Assembly: GCF_000023225.1 (NCBI RefSeq)
Contig: NC_013173.1
Location: 1,242,501-1,306,500, forward strand
Direction of reading: 5' to 3'
Length of the DNA: 64,000 nt
Source: Desulfomicrobium baculatum DSM 4028
Lineage (GTDB): Bacteria; Desulfobacterota; Desulfovibrionia; Desulfovibrionales; Desulfomicrobiaceae
Part shown: piece after piece, positions 18,731-27,677 of the stretch
Layout: every line of letters begins with the position of its first letter
How positions within the stretch are numbered: position 1 is the first letter of the stretch
Program-made: the position numbers and the translations under genes
The notes under the pieces: model-generated
What the model saw: only the letters and a program-made list of their open reading frames with translations
Database searches by the model: none
Told to the model about the DNA's origin: nothing

Positions 18731-19426
18731 TCAGTGCTTTTTCTGGATGCTGCCGATCACGAGATCAACAACGTCATGGCAACCAGGCGGAAGTTTTGCT
18801 GCGCAGATCATGTCGACGACCTTTGCCAGACCTGAAGCATAGGCTGATTTGCCCAACACCCGTGTTTCCAGCCGTATCTCCACTTCCGGAGCGCTGATCG
18901 CGATTTCGTGATACGCGTGACGATCCAGGAATTGGGGCGGGATTCCCAGAACCTCGTTTTGCACCTTGGGGTCCCGTTCCGAGCGGATCTTTGTCTCCGA
19001 AACGCCCAGCGACTGCGCCAAGTGGATGGCGGTGCCGGGTTTGGTGCTTTTGGATGCCTGATGGGATTCGGTGATACGGATGTCCTGGCCCTCGAAATAT
19101 CCCGCCGCCTGTTTGACCATCGCCATGAAGGAAAGCATCTGCATGTTCACGTTTGGACAGATGACGACAGGGAACGTGGGCGTTGCCGGGAACTGCGAGC
19201 CTCCCGTGGACAGGTCGAGCAGAACGGAGCCGGTCGCGGAGCAGAATGCAATGACATCGTCGAGCTCTCGTCCGGAACCGGCATGCACCACCATGCACCG
19301 CTCATCCCCCAAAGCGTCCCGTTCATCCCACTTGGCCACGCGTGAAATCGTCGCGCTGCCGAGGCCGCCCACCAGCTCCGCCGCCAGTTTGCCATGACCG
19401 ACGATGAGTATTGCGAATTTGTCCAT
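18731..19426 (-). CDS. DapB-like dihydrodipicolinate reductase family protein
   Basis: 231 residues, shorter than a usual DapB (about 270). It begins KFAILIVGHGKLAAELVGGL with a dinucleotide-binding GxGxxA-type loop. The middle has LLDLSTGG, PVVICPNVNMQMLSFMAMV and the lysine loop ITESHQASKSTKPGTAIHLA, matching DapB's ExHHxxKxDAPSGTA only in part. The Asp-Ala-Pro-Ser core is changed to Ser-Thr-Lys-Pro. So it shares the fold but may not be the biosynthetic reductase. Start 19426 has AAGGAA ten bases upstream. The true cellular dapB is probably elsewhere. Confidence 0.75.
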   Translation of the reverse strand: MDKFAILIVGHGKLAAELVGGLGSATISRVAKWDERDALGDERCMVVHAGSGRELDDVIAFCSATGSVLLDLSTGGSQFPATPTFPVVICPNVNMQMLSFMAMVKQAAGYFEGQDIRITESHQASKSTKPGTAIHLAQSLGVSETKIRSERDPKVQNEVLGIPPQFLDRHAYHEIAISAPEVEIRLETRVLGKSAYASGLAKVVDMICAAKLPPGCHDVVDLVIGSIQKKH

Positions 19427-19726
19427 GACTTTTTTCCTTGTCTTTGCGCTAGCTGCGCTTCTCGCTGAAAAATCCATTTTCAAGTCTGCTACATGAGAGG
19501 TTGCGGTCACGGCAAGCGTATATTTTGTCGTATCTTCTTGTATCCATGCGTTTTTTTTATTATGACGCAACGTTTGCAAAGCTCAAAAAAAAACCACCCG
19601 GAGTTGAGTGGCCTGTTTGTTGGAAGGTCGATAGGGATTTTGATCATGGGCCTTTAGCGCCCGTAAGCCGGACGTCCCGGTACGAAATTTCCGCAGAGAT
19701 ATGAAAGAAGGCCTGCGAGGCCGTCA

Positions 19727-22700
19727 TCAGTTCCGCATGGCCTGTCCCGCGACGCGGAGCATCTCGCGGATGTCCATGGGCTTGGCTACATAGCTGTTCA
19801 TGCCGGCTGCCAAAAAGCGTTCCCTGTCGCCGGCCATGGCGCAGGCCGTCAACGCGATGACGGGGATATTCCTGACCGTCTCTCCGGCTTCGCCCTCGCG
19901 GATGCGCATGGTGGCCTCGATGCCGTCCATGTCCTGCATCTGCACATCCATGACCACAAGATCGAAGGGTTGCCTGCGCAGGGCGTCCAGGGCCTCCTGG
20001 CCGCTGCGGACGTGGACCACTGCGGCTCCGTGGCGGCCCAGCAGGGCCACTCCGGCCACGGCGCTGACCTGGTCGTCCTCCACCAGCAGAACGCGCCTGT
20101 CCGCAAGATTGGCGGTTTTTCGTTCATCGGAGCCGCCGGGGCGAGCAGGGGGACAATCCGTCTCAAAGCGCAGCGAAAAGGCGAAAGTCGTGCCCTTTCC
20201 CGCCTCGCTGGTCACGGACATGCCGCCACCCATGAGCTCCACCAGACGCTTGCAAATGGAGAGGCCGAGCCCAACGCCCTTGTGACTGCGGACATATCCA
20301 TCACAGAGCTGTATGAACGGGTCGAAAAGACGCCGCAAATCCTCGTCGGGGATGCCGATGCCCGTATCCGAAACCTCGAAAAAAACCCGCACGGTTCGCG
20401 GTTCAACAGCAGTCAGGTTCCAGGCCTGCACGGTTATGCGGCCGGAAGTGGTGAACTTGCAGGCGTTGTCCACCAGGTTGTTGAGGATCTGCTGCAAGCG
20501 AAATGCGTCGCCGAGGATGCGGTCGGGCAAGGCCGGGTCCAGAGTGAAGTCGAGAACGACCCCGTTGCTCCCGCTGAGAGGCGTGAACAGTTCCCGGACG
20601 TGGCTGAAAACGCTTTCCAGGCTCATCGGCGCGGACTGGATGGTGAGCTTGCCGGCCTCGATGCGCGAAAAATCCATGATGTCGGAGAGCAGGCGCACCA
20701 ACCGGTCGCAGGATCGCACAGCCATGTCCACGAACGAGGCCTGATCCGCATTAAGATCCGCGGTCTGCAGCAACTGGAGCATGCCCATTATTCCGTTGAT
20801 GGGCGTACGGATCTCGTGGCTCATGCTGGCCAGGAAGCCGGACTTGACCCTGCTGGCCTCCTCGGCCTGTTCCTTGGCTTTCTTGAGAGCCTCTTCGGAC
20901 TTCCAGCGCTCGGTGATGTCCTCCCCCGAACAGACCACGTACTCGACCGTTCCGTCAGCACGGAGTTTGGGAGATTTGAGGATGGAGAGGAACCTTTTCT
21001 CACCCGAGAAATGCGGTAGCCACTCCTCGGTGCGCACCGGGCGACCCGAAGAAAAGACAACCTCGTTCCCCTGGCGGCAGACGTCAGCCACATCGACCGG
21101 GTAGATTTCGTAGATGTCCCGGTAGGCCATGTCCCCAATGCCGAGGCCGTTGAAGGCGGCGTGCGCCTCGTTCACGGCCCCGTAGGTTTGTTCGTCGATG
21201 AGGTACCAGATCTGCGTCTGGATATAGTCGAGCAGGATGCGCTGCTCGTCGACGGCTTTCTCCATGAGACGCTCAGCGTGCTTGCGCGCTGTGATGTCCA
21301 TGGCGATGCGGATGCGGGCCGGACGCCCGTCGAGCCAGGACACAGGCCTGTCGAAATGCAGGTTCCATTTTCCGGTGGAGTGGTCGAGGGCTTCCCACGA
21401 AGCCATTTCATTGCCCTGTAGGGCTTTGCCGGGGCAAAGAGGTTCACCGCCGTCGGATTGCTGCCGGGGGTGATGAAAGCCCGTTCCGCTCTCCACTGAA
21501 TTTTCCCGCATGGACGCGTTCATGAAAAGGATCTCGTCCGTGGCCACGTCCACCACGCAGATGTCGGCCGGGATGCTGTCGAGGATGGCGCGCAGGGCGA
21601 CGTTGCCCGCCTCCAGTTTCTTCTCCATCCGCCTCTGCCCGGTCACGTCCCTGGCCGACCCGACGGTTCCGATGTTGACTCCGCTTTCATCGAAGAGCGG
21701 GGCCTTGCGCACGTCGAGAAACAGGAATTTTCCGCCGACGTTGCCGTATTCATCAAACTGCTGCGGGCATCCTGCGTCGATGGTGATCTGGTCGGTGTCG
21801 CGGCAGATCTCGCCGAAGCTGTGCCAATCCGGATTATCCGGATGCCTGGCACGTTCCCGCTGCGCGAAGAAGAGGTCCGTCCTGCCAATGGGTTCGTCAG
21901 TGTCGCGGGCGATAAGCAACGTTTCGCAGACAGCTTTGTTGGCGAAAATATACTTTTTTTGCATATCCTTGGCCCAGATCATGTCCGGTACGTTGTCGCA
22001 GATCAGCCGCAGCATGGTGTCCAGTTGCCGACTCTTTCGCTCTAGGGCTTTTCTGGTCTCGATCTCCCGTTTTTGCTCCGTGATGTCCGTGGCCACCCCG
22101 TGCATGACAAGACCCGCCCCCTTGTCCGTCATGACCGCCTTGTCGTGAAGCCATGTCTCTTTTCCGGTCTCGCTCAGCACGCGATACTCGACATCGAGGA
22201 AACCCGTGCGTGAGGCCAGTTTCATCGCCTCCGTGTACACGGGAGCATCTTCGGGGTGGATACGGTCGGTCCAAAAACCTTTTGCCTTGTCCGTTTCCCC
22301 CGGGCTGTATCCGAGGACATCAAGAGCCTGTGGTGAGCAGTAATGGGCCGTGGAGCCGTCGAGGCTCCGGGAATAGACGATGACCGGGATGGTTTGGATC
22401 AGCCTGCTCAGATTATTGTGGGCCTGCTGCAATGCGCGTTCCGTATCCTGACGCAGTTCCAGTTCCCGCTTGGCATCCGAGACCGCGGCGGTCAGGGCCG
22501 CTGTTCTGTCATCGATGGTTTCGCCCAGTTCCTGCTGCGTGTGGTGGAAAAGACGATGGGTTTCAAGCCAGTCCGTCATATCCCAGAAGATGATGCACCT
22601 GATGTCCGTGAGTCCGTCGCCGGCGCTCAGGATTTCCGCCTGGGCCTGCACCTTTCTGAGCACTCCGTCCCTGCGGGTCAGGTCGATGATGACGGGGTCC

Positions 22701-23158
22701 GGAGTTCTGCCTTCGATCACCTGCCCGAAAAAGGACTGGAATGTTCCGGCATCGTTTGCGGCGAGGTGTCTGGAGAATTTGGCGAGGGATGGAACACGTA
22801 CGGACGCATAGCCGAGCATCCTGCACAGGGATCTGGACCAGAGGTTTTTGCCGACGTGGCCCGAGACTGTCCACAGGCCGCACCCGGCAAAGGGCTGGAT
22901 GCGCCCGGCGTCTTCGGAACAAGTGGAGCAGCCGGAAACAGTTGGATCGTGGCTGTTGCCGAGGAAAAAATTGGCGACCTGGGTGTTCAAGGCTGCTGCG
23001 GCCTTGGACAGAAAATCAAGCGACGGATTGCACTGCCCGCGTTCGATCTGGCCCAAGTGCTGCTTCGTAACGCCGATGACTTCGGAAAGACTCTCCTGCG
23101 TCATGTCACGCAGCTGACGATACAGTCTCAATCTCCCGCCGACGCCATTATGAACCAT
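19727..23158 (-). CDS. XRE-PAS hybrid sensor histidine kinase
   Basis: 1143 residues. An N-terminal XRE/Cro-type helix-turn-helix (about 8-63; [20 protein letters not shown]) is joined to several PAS domains (about 100-760), a HisKA domain with [17 protein letters not shown] (His near 778), an HATPase domain ([28 protein letters not shown]), and a C-terminal receiver ([13 protein letters not shown], phospho-acceptor in [10 protein letters not shown] near 1071). No transmembrane segment was seen, so it is likely cytoplasmic. The kinase could bind DNA itself. Start 23158 has GGGAGG five bases upstream. No output regulator is adjacent. Confidence 0.9.
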   Translation of the reverse strand: MVHNGVGGRLRLYRQLRDMTQESLSEVIGVTKQHLGQIERGQCNPSLDFLSKAAAALNTQVANFFLGNSHDPTVSGCSTCSEDAGRIQPFAGCGLWTVSGHVGKNLWSRSLCRMLGYASVRVPSLAKFSRHLAANDAGTFQSFFGQVIEGRTPDPVIIDLTRRDGVLRKVQAQAEILSAGDGLTDIRCIIFWDMTDWLETHRLFHHTQQELGETIDDRTAALTAAVSDAKRELELRQDTERALQQAHNNLSRLIQTIPVIVYSRSLDGSTAHYCSPQALDVLGYSPGETDKAKGFWTDRIHPEDAPVYTEAMKLASRTGFLDVEYRVLSETGKETWLHDKAVMTDKGAGLVMHGVATDITEQKREIETRKALERKSRQLDTMLRLICDNVPDMIWAKDMQKKYIFANKAVCETLLIARDTDEPIGRTDLFFAQRERARHPDNPDWHSFGEICRDTDQITIDAGCPQQFDEYGNVGGKFLFLDVRKAPLFDESGVNIGTVGSARDVTGQRRMEKKLEAGNVALRAILDSIPADICVVDVATDEILFMNASMRENSVESGTGFHHPRQQSDGGEPLCPGKALQGNEMASWEALDHSTGKWNLHFDRPVSWLDGRPARIRIAMDITARKHAERLMEKAVDEQRILLDYIQTQIWYLIDEQTYGAVNEAHAAFNGLGIGDMAYRDIYEIYPVDVADVCRQGNEVVFSSGRPVRTEEWLPHFSGEKRFLSILKSPKLRADGTVEYVVCSGEDITERWKSEEALKKAKEQAEEASRVKSGFLASMSHEIRTPINGIMGMLQLLQTADLNADQASFVDMAVRSCDRLVRLLSDIMDFSRIEAGKLTIQSAPMSLESVFSHVRELFTPLSGSNGVVLDFTLDPALPDRILGDAFRLQQILNNLVDNACKFTTSGRITVQAWNLTAVEPRTVRVFFEVSDTGIGIPDEDLRRLFDPFIQLCDGYVRSHKGVGLGLSICKRLVELMGGGMSVTSEAGKGTTFAFSLRFETDCPPARPGGSDERKTANLADRRVLLVEDDQVSAVAGVALLGRHGAAVVHVRSGQEALDALRRQPFDLVVMDVQMQDMDGIEATMRIREGEAGETVRNIPVIALTACAMAGDRERFLAAGMNSYVAKPMDIREMLRVAGQAMRN

Positions 23159-23970
23159 GCAACCTCCCGAAATCCAACAATGAGGTGAAATCTTGAAAAA
23201 GAGAGCGTGAGGCCCCGCGTCGCGGACGGAGGCGAGCACTTCAATTTTTCAAAGATAATCTAGCTCATACCTGACAGGATTTAAACAAGATTCCATCTTG
23301 TTTTCGCTTCATGACATGCATCCTGGACACGACGTATCATAAAGAAAGGTGTACGCAAAAAAACGCAGCCGAAAATGTCATACACAATAAGTTTGCGCAC
23401 TGTTTTTTATGAAAATGTCATACAGGGCCTTTCGTCCTCGCATATGCACAAGGTTGCGAGCCATGTTGGAAATTTGTTTAAGCCGAGATCACAAAAAATG
23501 ACCTGATCTGATGCGCATAAGCGAAAATGGGCAGGAAAAAGCAAGAAGAAGGTGGCGCCGGCCATAGCAAGCGCGACTTTGACATCACTCAAGCGATTTT
23601 GATGTGCTTAAGTCTACCGAAATGGAGGGATGTTATCGCCGTCTAGATACTCTTTGGCAATCCGCAGCAGATCGCGTCATGCGTTTCAACTCCGGAGGAT
23701 GTTGACGCAGATCCGAACACTTCTAGCTCGGTTGTCTCGAAGCGGGACAGACAGAGCGGGAATCAAGTTTTCCTTCACCATTTGTTCTTTGGAATATGCG
23801 TCAACTTTCCTTGCGAAGCCTCCAACTCGCCATGCTTCAGCATCGCAAATATCTGACTTGTGCGCTCAAATTCATCCATTATCAATTTGTTGGTTAAATT
23901 ACCTGTCAAATATTCTTATTGATACATATTTTTGTGTATGTATTTGTACGTTTTATTTATAATAATTGTG
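23159..23970. other. Long intergenic region with a 40-bp-spaced direct repeat
   Basis: About 810 bases before the palindromes upstream of the transferase gene. Two copies of GAAAATGTCATACA lie at 23371-23384 and 23411-23424. A short plus-strand reading frame (23630-23962) and a minus one (23407-23592) show no family features or good RBS and are not called. Composition becomes strongly A+T-rich after about 23880. Confidence 0.5.
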
Positions 23971-24006
23971 TATGCACAAATAATAAAACATTATTATTTG
24001 TGCATA
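23971..24006. repeat. Perfect palindrome I in A+T-rich DNA
   Basis: Arms TATGCACAAATAATA (23971-23985) and TATTATTTGTGCATA (23992-24006) pair perfectly over 15 bp with a six-base loop. T-rich sequence follows, so it could form an mRNA hairpin or be an operator. It lies about 130 bases before the transferase start. Confidence 0.9.
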
Positions 24007-24045
24007 TTTTAATTTATGTGTGCACGTATATGTATTTTCTAATTG

Positions 24046-24078
24046 AATTTATATTATTTAGTTTGAATAATATAAATT
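24046..24078. repeat. Perfect palindrome II in A+T-rich DNA
   Basis: Arms AATTTATATTATT (24046-24058) and AATAATATAAATT (24066-24078) pair perfectly over 13 bp around loop TAGTTTG. It is made only of A and T in the arms. It lies 60 bases before the transferase ATG. Confidence 0.9.
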
Positions 24079-24137
24079 ATTATTTGAAATATTGAGTAGT
24101 TAAATAAAATCATAGAACTATCGTAGGATAAGGATTG

Positions 24138-25832
24138 ATGTATATAAAAAAATATGACTCAATGCGTTGGATTTTAAATCAAAAAAATCAAAATTTTCCA
24201 GAAAGTAGGGTTGCGTGTGAATTTTCTTCTTTATTTGAGGTTTCTCAAAATATTGTTTTTTTGTATTCATTTTCTATTTTTATATCATCTATATGCTTTA
24301 TATATACAAAAAAAATTGATTTTTTGATATCTCTTGTACATATTGTTCCATCTTTTTGTATTATTATCATTGTTGGAGTTCTTGCTGGGCGATATCGCAT
24401 ATATTTGTATTGTTTTATTTATATACTTTGCATTTTTACCGGATTTATATATATCGCCCATGTCGTATTGTATGGATCTGAGTTTAATACTGAAAGTGCT
24501 GTGGCATTTCTATCAACAAATAGTGATGAATCTATAGAATTTATTGACTCGTTCTTAAGTTTCGAATTGTTGTCGATATATGTTTTATATATTATTATAT
24601 CATATATATTTTTACGGAAAACTATTAAAATATCAAATAATTATAGATCAAATTATAAGACAAAAATATATTTAATATTGATTTTATCAATGATTTATTT
24701 GCCTTTTGCTTCATTAAGATACTTCAGAACACCTTTTGATCCGTATTTTCCAACAACGATTATAAAAAAAATCATTGCCGCTAAAAAAGAAATTCAATTG
24801 GCAAACGTGCTTCAGGCAGGATATATTAACCCAGTCGAAGCCACGTACCCGGACGCGCAAACAATAGTTCTCGTCATTGGAGAATCTGCGGGGAGAAGGA
24901 ACATGCATCTGTATGGATATCCCCGAAACACAACCCCGGATATGGAGCGAATCGACGGACTGAACATCTTTACCGACGTCATTTCCTCCGCACCCACAAC
25001 GCAGAAATCCATCAGCAGGATGCTGACTCTGGCTGATCTGAATGGCAATCCATACACGACAACTGTGTTTGACATGTTTAAGGCGGCAGGATTCAAGACA
25101 TTTTGGATCAGTGCTCAATTTTCTTCGCACACACCAGGCTCCGGAATTATTCCCATTCTGGCGCAACGTGCCGATTCGCAGTGGTCCAGCAAGCACAGTC
25201 TGCCGTCAAATCAGCAGTATGATGAATATATATTGCCGCAATTGATTAAAACAATTGATGATCCTGCGCAGCGTAAATTGGTGGTTATCAACATTCTTGG
25301 AAGCCATTCAGCGTATACGAATCGCATTCCGGAGCACAGAAATGATTTCAGATTCACAGGTGAGCCACCAAGCACGACATTGTTCACGAATTTTCATGGC
25401 CAAGAAAAAGTCGCCGGCATCATAAACGATTATGACGCGTCGATTCGATATGCGGATTTTGTTGTGAGTGATATTTTTGCGTCTCTGGATAAGCGCAACT
25501 CCGGAGCATGGGCAGCCATATACCTGTCAGACCACGGGGAAGAAGTTTTTGACACCGAAAACCGGTTTGGTCACGCGGGTTCGTCAACAAGCAAAAACGT
25601 GTATGAAATTCCTTTTGTCCTGAAGATATCACCTGAATATGCGGAGTGGATGCGTGACTCCGGCATTCTGGCCCTGGACACCACTCGACCTTACCAGACG
25701 GATAATCTCATTCATACTCTTCTCAATCTCGCAGCGATCAGAACAGATATGTACGATCCGACAAAGAGCGTCGTGAATCCGGAATTTCGGGTGCTGCCGC
25801 GCTGGATCAAAGAATTGCCCTATACGAGATGA
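24138..25832 (+). CDS. Phosphoethanolamine transferase-like sulfatase-fold protein (EptA/CptA type)
   Basis: Inner-membrane protein of 564 residues that probably adds phosphoethanolamine to lipid A, core sugar or another surface molecule. Several TM segments fill the first 200 residues (FLYSFSIFISSICFIYT; DFLISLVHIVPSFCIIIIVG; YCFIYILCIFTGFIYIAHVV; LLSIYVLYIIISYIFL). The periplasmic catalytic part starts VLVIGESAGRRNMHLYGY, where the usual Thr nucleophile position is occupied by Ser, and has metal ligands in YLSDHGEEVFD and RFGHAG. The TM half is extremely A+T-rich while the catalytic half is near the window average. No PhoP/PmrA-type box was recognised. Confidence 0.82.
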   Translation: MYIKKYDSMRWILNQKNQNFPESRVACEFSSLFEVSQNIVFLYSFSIFISSICFIYTKKIDFLISLVHIVPSFCIIIIVGVLAGRYRIYLYCFIYILCIFTGFIYIAHVVLYGSEFNTESAVAFLSTNSDESIEFIDSFLSFELLSIYVLYIIISYIFLRKTIKISNNYRSNYKTKIYLILILSMIYLPFASLRYFRTPFDPYFPTTIIKKIIAAKKEIQLANVLQAGYINPVEATYPDAQTIVLVIGESAGRRNMHLYGYPRNTTPDMERIDGLNIFTDVISSAPTTQKSISRMLTLADLNGNPYTTTVFDMFKAAGFKTFWISAQFSSHTPGSGIIPILAQRADSQWSSKHSLPSNQQYDEYILPQLIKTIDDPAQRKLVVINILGSHSAYTNRIPEHRNDFRFTGEPPSTTLFTNFHGQEKVAGIINDYDASIRYADFVVSDIFASLDKRNSGAWAAIYLSDHGEEVFDTENRFGHAGSSTSKNVYEIPFVLKISPEYAEWMRDSGILALDTTRPYQTDNLIHTLLNLAAIRTDMYDPTKSVVNPEFRVLPRWIKELPYTR

Positions 25833-26108
25833 TCACAGCACTCCTCAAATTTATTTCGCATAAATTCAGTTAAATAACTCAATATAATCATTGTCCTTTC
25901 TGCGGAAGGCAGCGTTCTCGCACTTCAAAGTCCGGACCTGGGAAGCATTTCCTGGATTTGGCCATGACCGCTATGTCCATTTCCAGGGTTCGGTGTCCTG
26001 CGTTTATGGCGCGGTCATGCTTTTCAGGTGCAGGTTTCTGCCCGCGGTTCGCGCCAGCGCAACGGGAGTGCCCTATGGTGAGTCAATGGCTGCCGTTTCA
26101 ACTGGTGC
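25833..26108. other. Intergenic stretch left of the IS element
   Basis: 276 bases between the transferase gene and the left IS end. It holds an open frame (25891-26145) running into the IS, but with no recognisable protein features. It may be a remnant of whatever the IS interrupted. Confidence 0.35.
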
Positions 26109-26134
26109 TGACCTGCCGGGAAACTTCGGACCAC

Positions 26135-26989
26135 TCAATTCTTGAGAGTTTCCCCACGGTTCAGGTTTTTCCCATACTGCCGACAGAAATGTTCTGGCGT
26201 CATGTTGTTCAGGCTTGAATGCGGACGAATGGAGTTGTAGTGCCGCCTCCATTCCTCGATCACAACCCGCGCCTCGGACCGACACCGGAACCATTCCATC
26301 GACAGACACTCATCGCGAAATTTGCCGTTAAAACTCTCGTTCAAACCGTTCTGCCATGGCTTCCCAGGCTCAATCAGCGCCAGATCCAGAGACTCCTGAG
26401 CCGCCCATCTGAGCAGCGCCTTCGACACGAACTCCGGTCCGTTGTCAGAACGCAGGCTCAGAGGGGCTCCACGTTCGCTGATCAGGCGGGACAGCACCTC
26501 GATCACCCGGCCCGATCTGATGCTGCCGGCAACGTCTATAGCCAGGCATTCCCGCGTGTATTCGTCTACCACAGTCAGGCATTTGATCTGCTGACCATTG
26601 GCGCAGGCGTCATAGACAAAGTCGTACGCCCACAGTTCGTTTGCTCCCATCGGCAGTTGCGGTCTCGGGCGGGACGCCGCCACTCGTTTCCGAGGCCGCT
26701 TCCTGGGCACCTGCAACCCGGCCTTGGACCACAGGCGGAACGCCTTGTCGGCGCCCATGACATGCCCCAGACGCTCCATGAACACGTTGATCCGGCGATA
26801 TCCAAAGCGCGGATACGTCGCAGCCAGATCTGTCATAGCCGCCATCAGTGGCTTGTCCCGGGCCTCCAGCCGTGACTCGTAGTGGAGCGACGACCGGGAA
26901 GTGGATAACAGCGCACACGCCCTGCGTTGTGAAAGTCCGCGACTCCTGGCGTATGCCACCTGGAGGCGTCGGGCGGGTGCGCCTACCAC
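26135..26989 (-). CDS. IS3-family transposase OrfB (integrase core)
   Basis: 284 residues, made mainly as the downstream part of a frameshifted OrfAB. N-terminal HTH_21-like part (GLSQRRACALLSTSRSSLHY) and the DDE core: first Asp in YDFVYD, second in LRSDNGPEFVS, Glu in NESFNGKFRDECL. The last part is RRHYNSIRPHSSLNNMTPEH, typical of the family. The minus-strand frame opens at 26989 with GTG, the last base pair of the slip site, so it joins OrfA by -1 frameshifting. Confidence 0.93.
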   Translation of the reverse strand: MVGAPARRLQVAYARSRGLSQRRACALLSTSRSSLHYESRLEARDKPLMAAMTDLAATYPRFGYRRINVFMERLGHVMGADKAFRLWSKAGLQVPRKRPRKRVAASRPRPQLPMGANELWAYDFVYDACANGQQIKCLTVVDEYTRECLAIDVAGSIRSGRVIEVLSRLISERGAPLSLRSDNGPEFVSKALLRWAAQESLDLALIEPGKPWQNGLNESFNGKFRDECLSMEWFRCRSEARVVIEEWRRHYNSIRPHSSLNNMTPEHFCRQYGKNLNRGETLKN

Positions 26990-27246
26990 TTTTTTGCGGC
27001 GATCTCCTTCATGACCTCGATTTCGAGGTCCCGTTCCGCAAGGATCTTCTTCAGTCGCGTGTTCTCTTGTTCCAGCAACCGCAGCCGCTTCACGTCATCG
27101 GCGGACATGCCGGCAAACCGCTGTCGCCACGTATAGATCGTCTGCTCGCTGATTCCATGCTTCTTGGCCACCTGGGCCACCGGACTGTGGTCAGCTTCGC
27201 GCAGGATGCCCACCATCTGCTCTTCGGAAAATCGTCCCTTTTTCAT
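26983..27246 (-). CDS. IS3-family transposase OrfA (helix-turn-helix)
   Basis: 87 residues. HTH_8-type domain: GRFSEEQMVGILREADHSP, then VAKKHGISEQTIYTWRQRF, followed by a leucine-zipper-like stretch (LRLLEQENTRLKKILAERDL) for dimerisation. It binds the IS ends and, as OrfAB, gives the active transposase. It overlaps OrfB by seven bases. Confidence 0.93.
   Translation of the reverse strand: MKKGRFSEEQMVGILREADHSPVAQVAKKHGISEQTIYTWRQRFAGMSADDVKRLRLLEQENTRLKKILAERDLEIEVMKEIAAKKW
26989..26995 (-). other. Programmed -1 frameshift site (A6G)
   Basis: On the minus strand the heptamer AAAAAAG sits in the last codons of OrfA (GCA AAA AAG TGG TAG). Slipping back one base lets reading continue into OrfB, as known for IS3-family elements. 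Confidence 0.85.
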
Positions 27247-27315
27247 CAGTTCCCTCGTGGTTGAGGGGGAACCTATCTCAAGTTTCGACTGGTCTGAAAA
27301 GTGCCGGGCAGGTCA

Positions 27316-27562
27316 GTGCGCTTTGTAAAATCCATAAGCAACAGGGCGTTGGCATATAGTGAACACCGGTCTTTAAGGTCATGTTCTTTTTTGGGTATTT
27401 GTAAATTTGATTTGAAAAAAATCAGCAAATGGCGGAGGTATAAGCATCTATAAAGCCAGCACCCATGCCTGACGGTGATTCAGTATGCTGAAATAGCAGG
27501 GTACGTGTTTCAAGGTTTGCCTTTAACGGATGCCATTGCAAAAAATCGCGAAAATACCTCTG
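27316..27562. other. Intergenic stretch right of the IS element
   Basis: About 250 bases with no supportable gene. It joins the IS right end to a REP-like palindrome upstream of pgl. Confidence 0.4.
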
Positions 27563-27638
27563 CGTCATTCCCGCGAAGGTGTGAATTCCGTCCTTTCAGG
27601 TAGTTAGAAGGATATGGATCTTCTTCAAGGGGATGACG
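27563..27638. repeat. Imperfect palindrome of the CGTCATTCCC type (REP/MITE-like)
   Basis: Left arm CGTCATTCCCGCGAAG matches the reverse complement of the right arm (CTTCAAGGGGATGACG) at most positions over about 30 bp, with a central loop. This kind of degenerate palindrome is common between genes in many proteobacteria. T-rich sequence follows, so it may also act as a weak terminator. Confidence 0.65.
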
Positions 27639-27677
27639 ACTTTTTGCAGCGGCACCTTTACGACAAGGATACTCGTC

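Larger units (their letters stand above)
26109..27315 (-). mobile_element. Complete IS3-family insertion sequence (IS407-group-like), 1207 bp
   Basis: Ends are imperfect inverted repeats. The left end begins TGACCTGCCGGG (26109) and the right end, read inward on the minus strand, TGACCTGCCCGG (from 27315); both continue with similar ACCA and TTGAGA blocks over about 40 bp. The element is flanked by the direct repeat GTGC (26105-26108 and 27316-27319), a 4-bp target duplication typical of the IS407 group. Two overlapping reading frames and an intact DDE set suggest it is functional and that insertion is fairly recent. Confidence 0.92.

Noticed and set aside
23630-23962. 110-codon frame in the A+T-changing intergenic region
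   Set aside because: No RBS, no family resemblance, mixed composition along its length.
25891-26145. 84-codon frame running into the IS left end
   Set aside because: Ends inside the IS; no recognisable protein. May be noise or a remnant.
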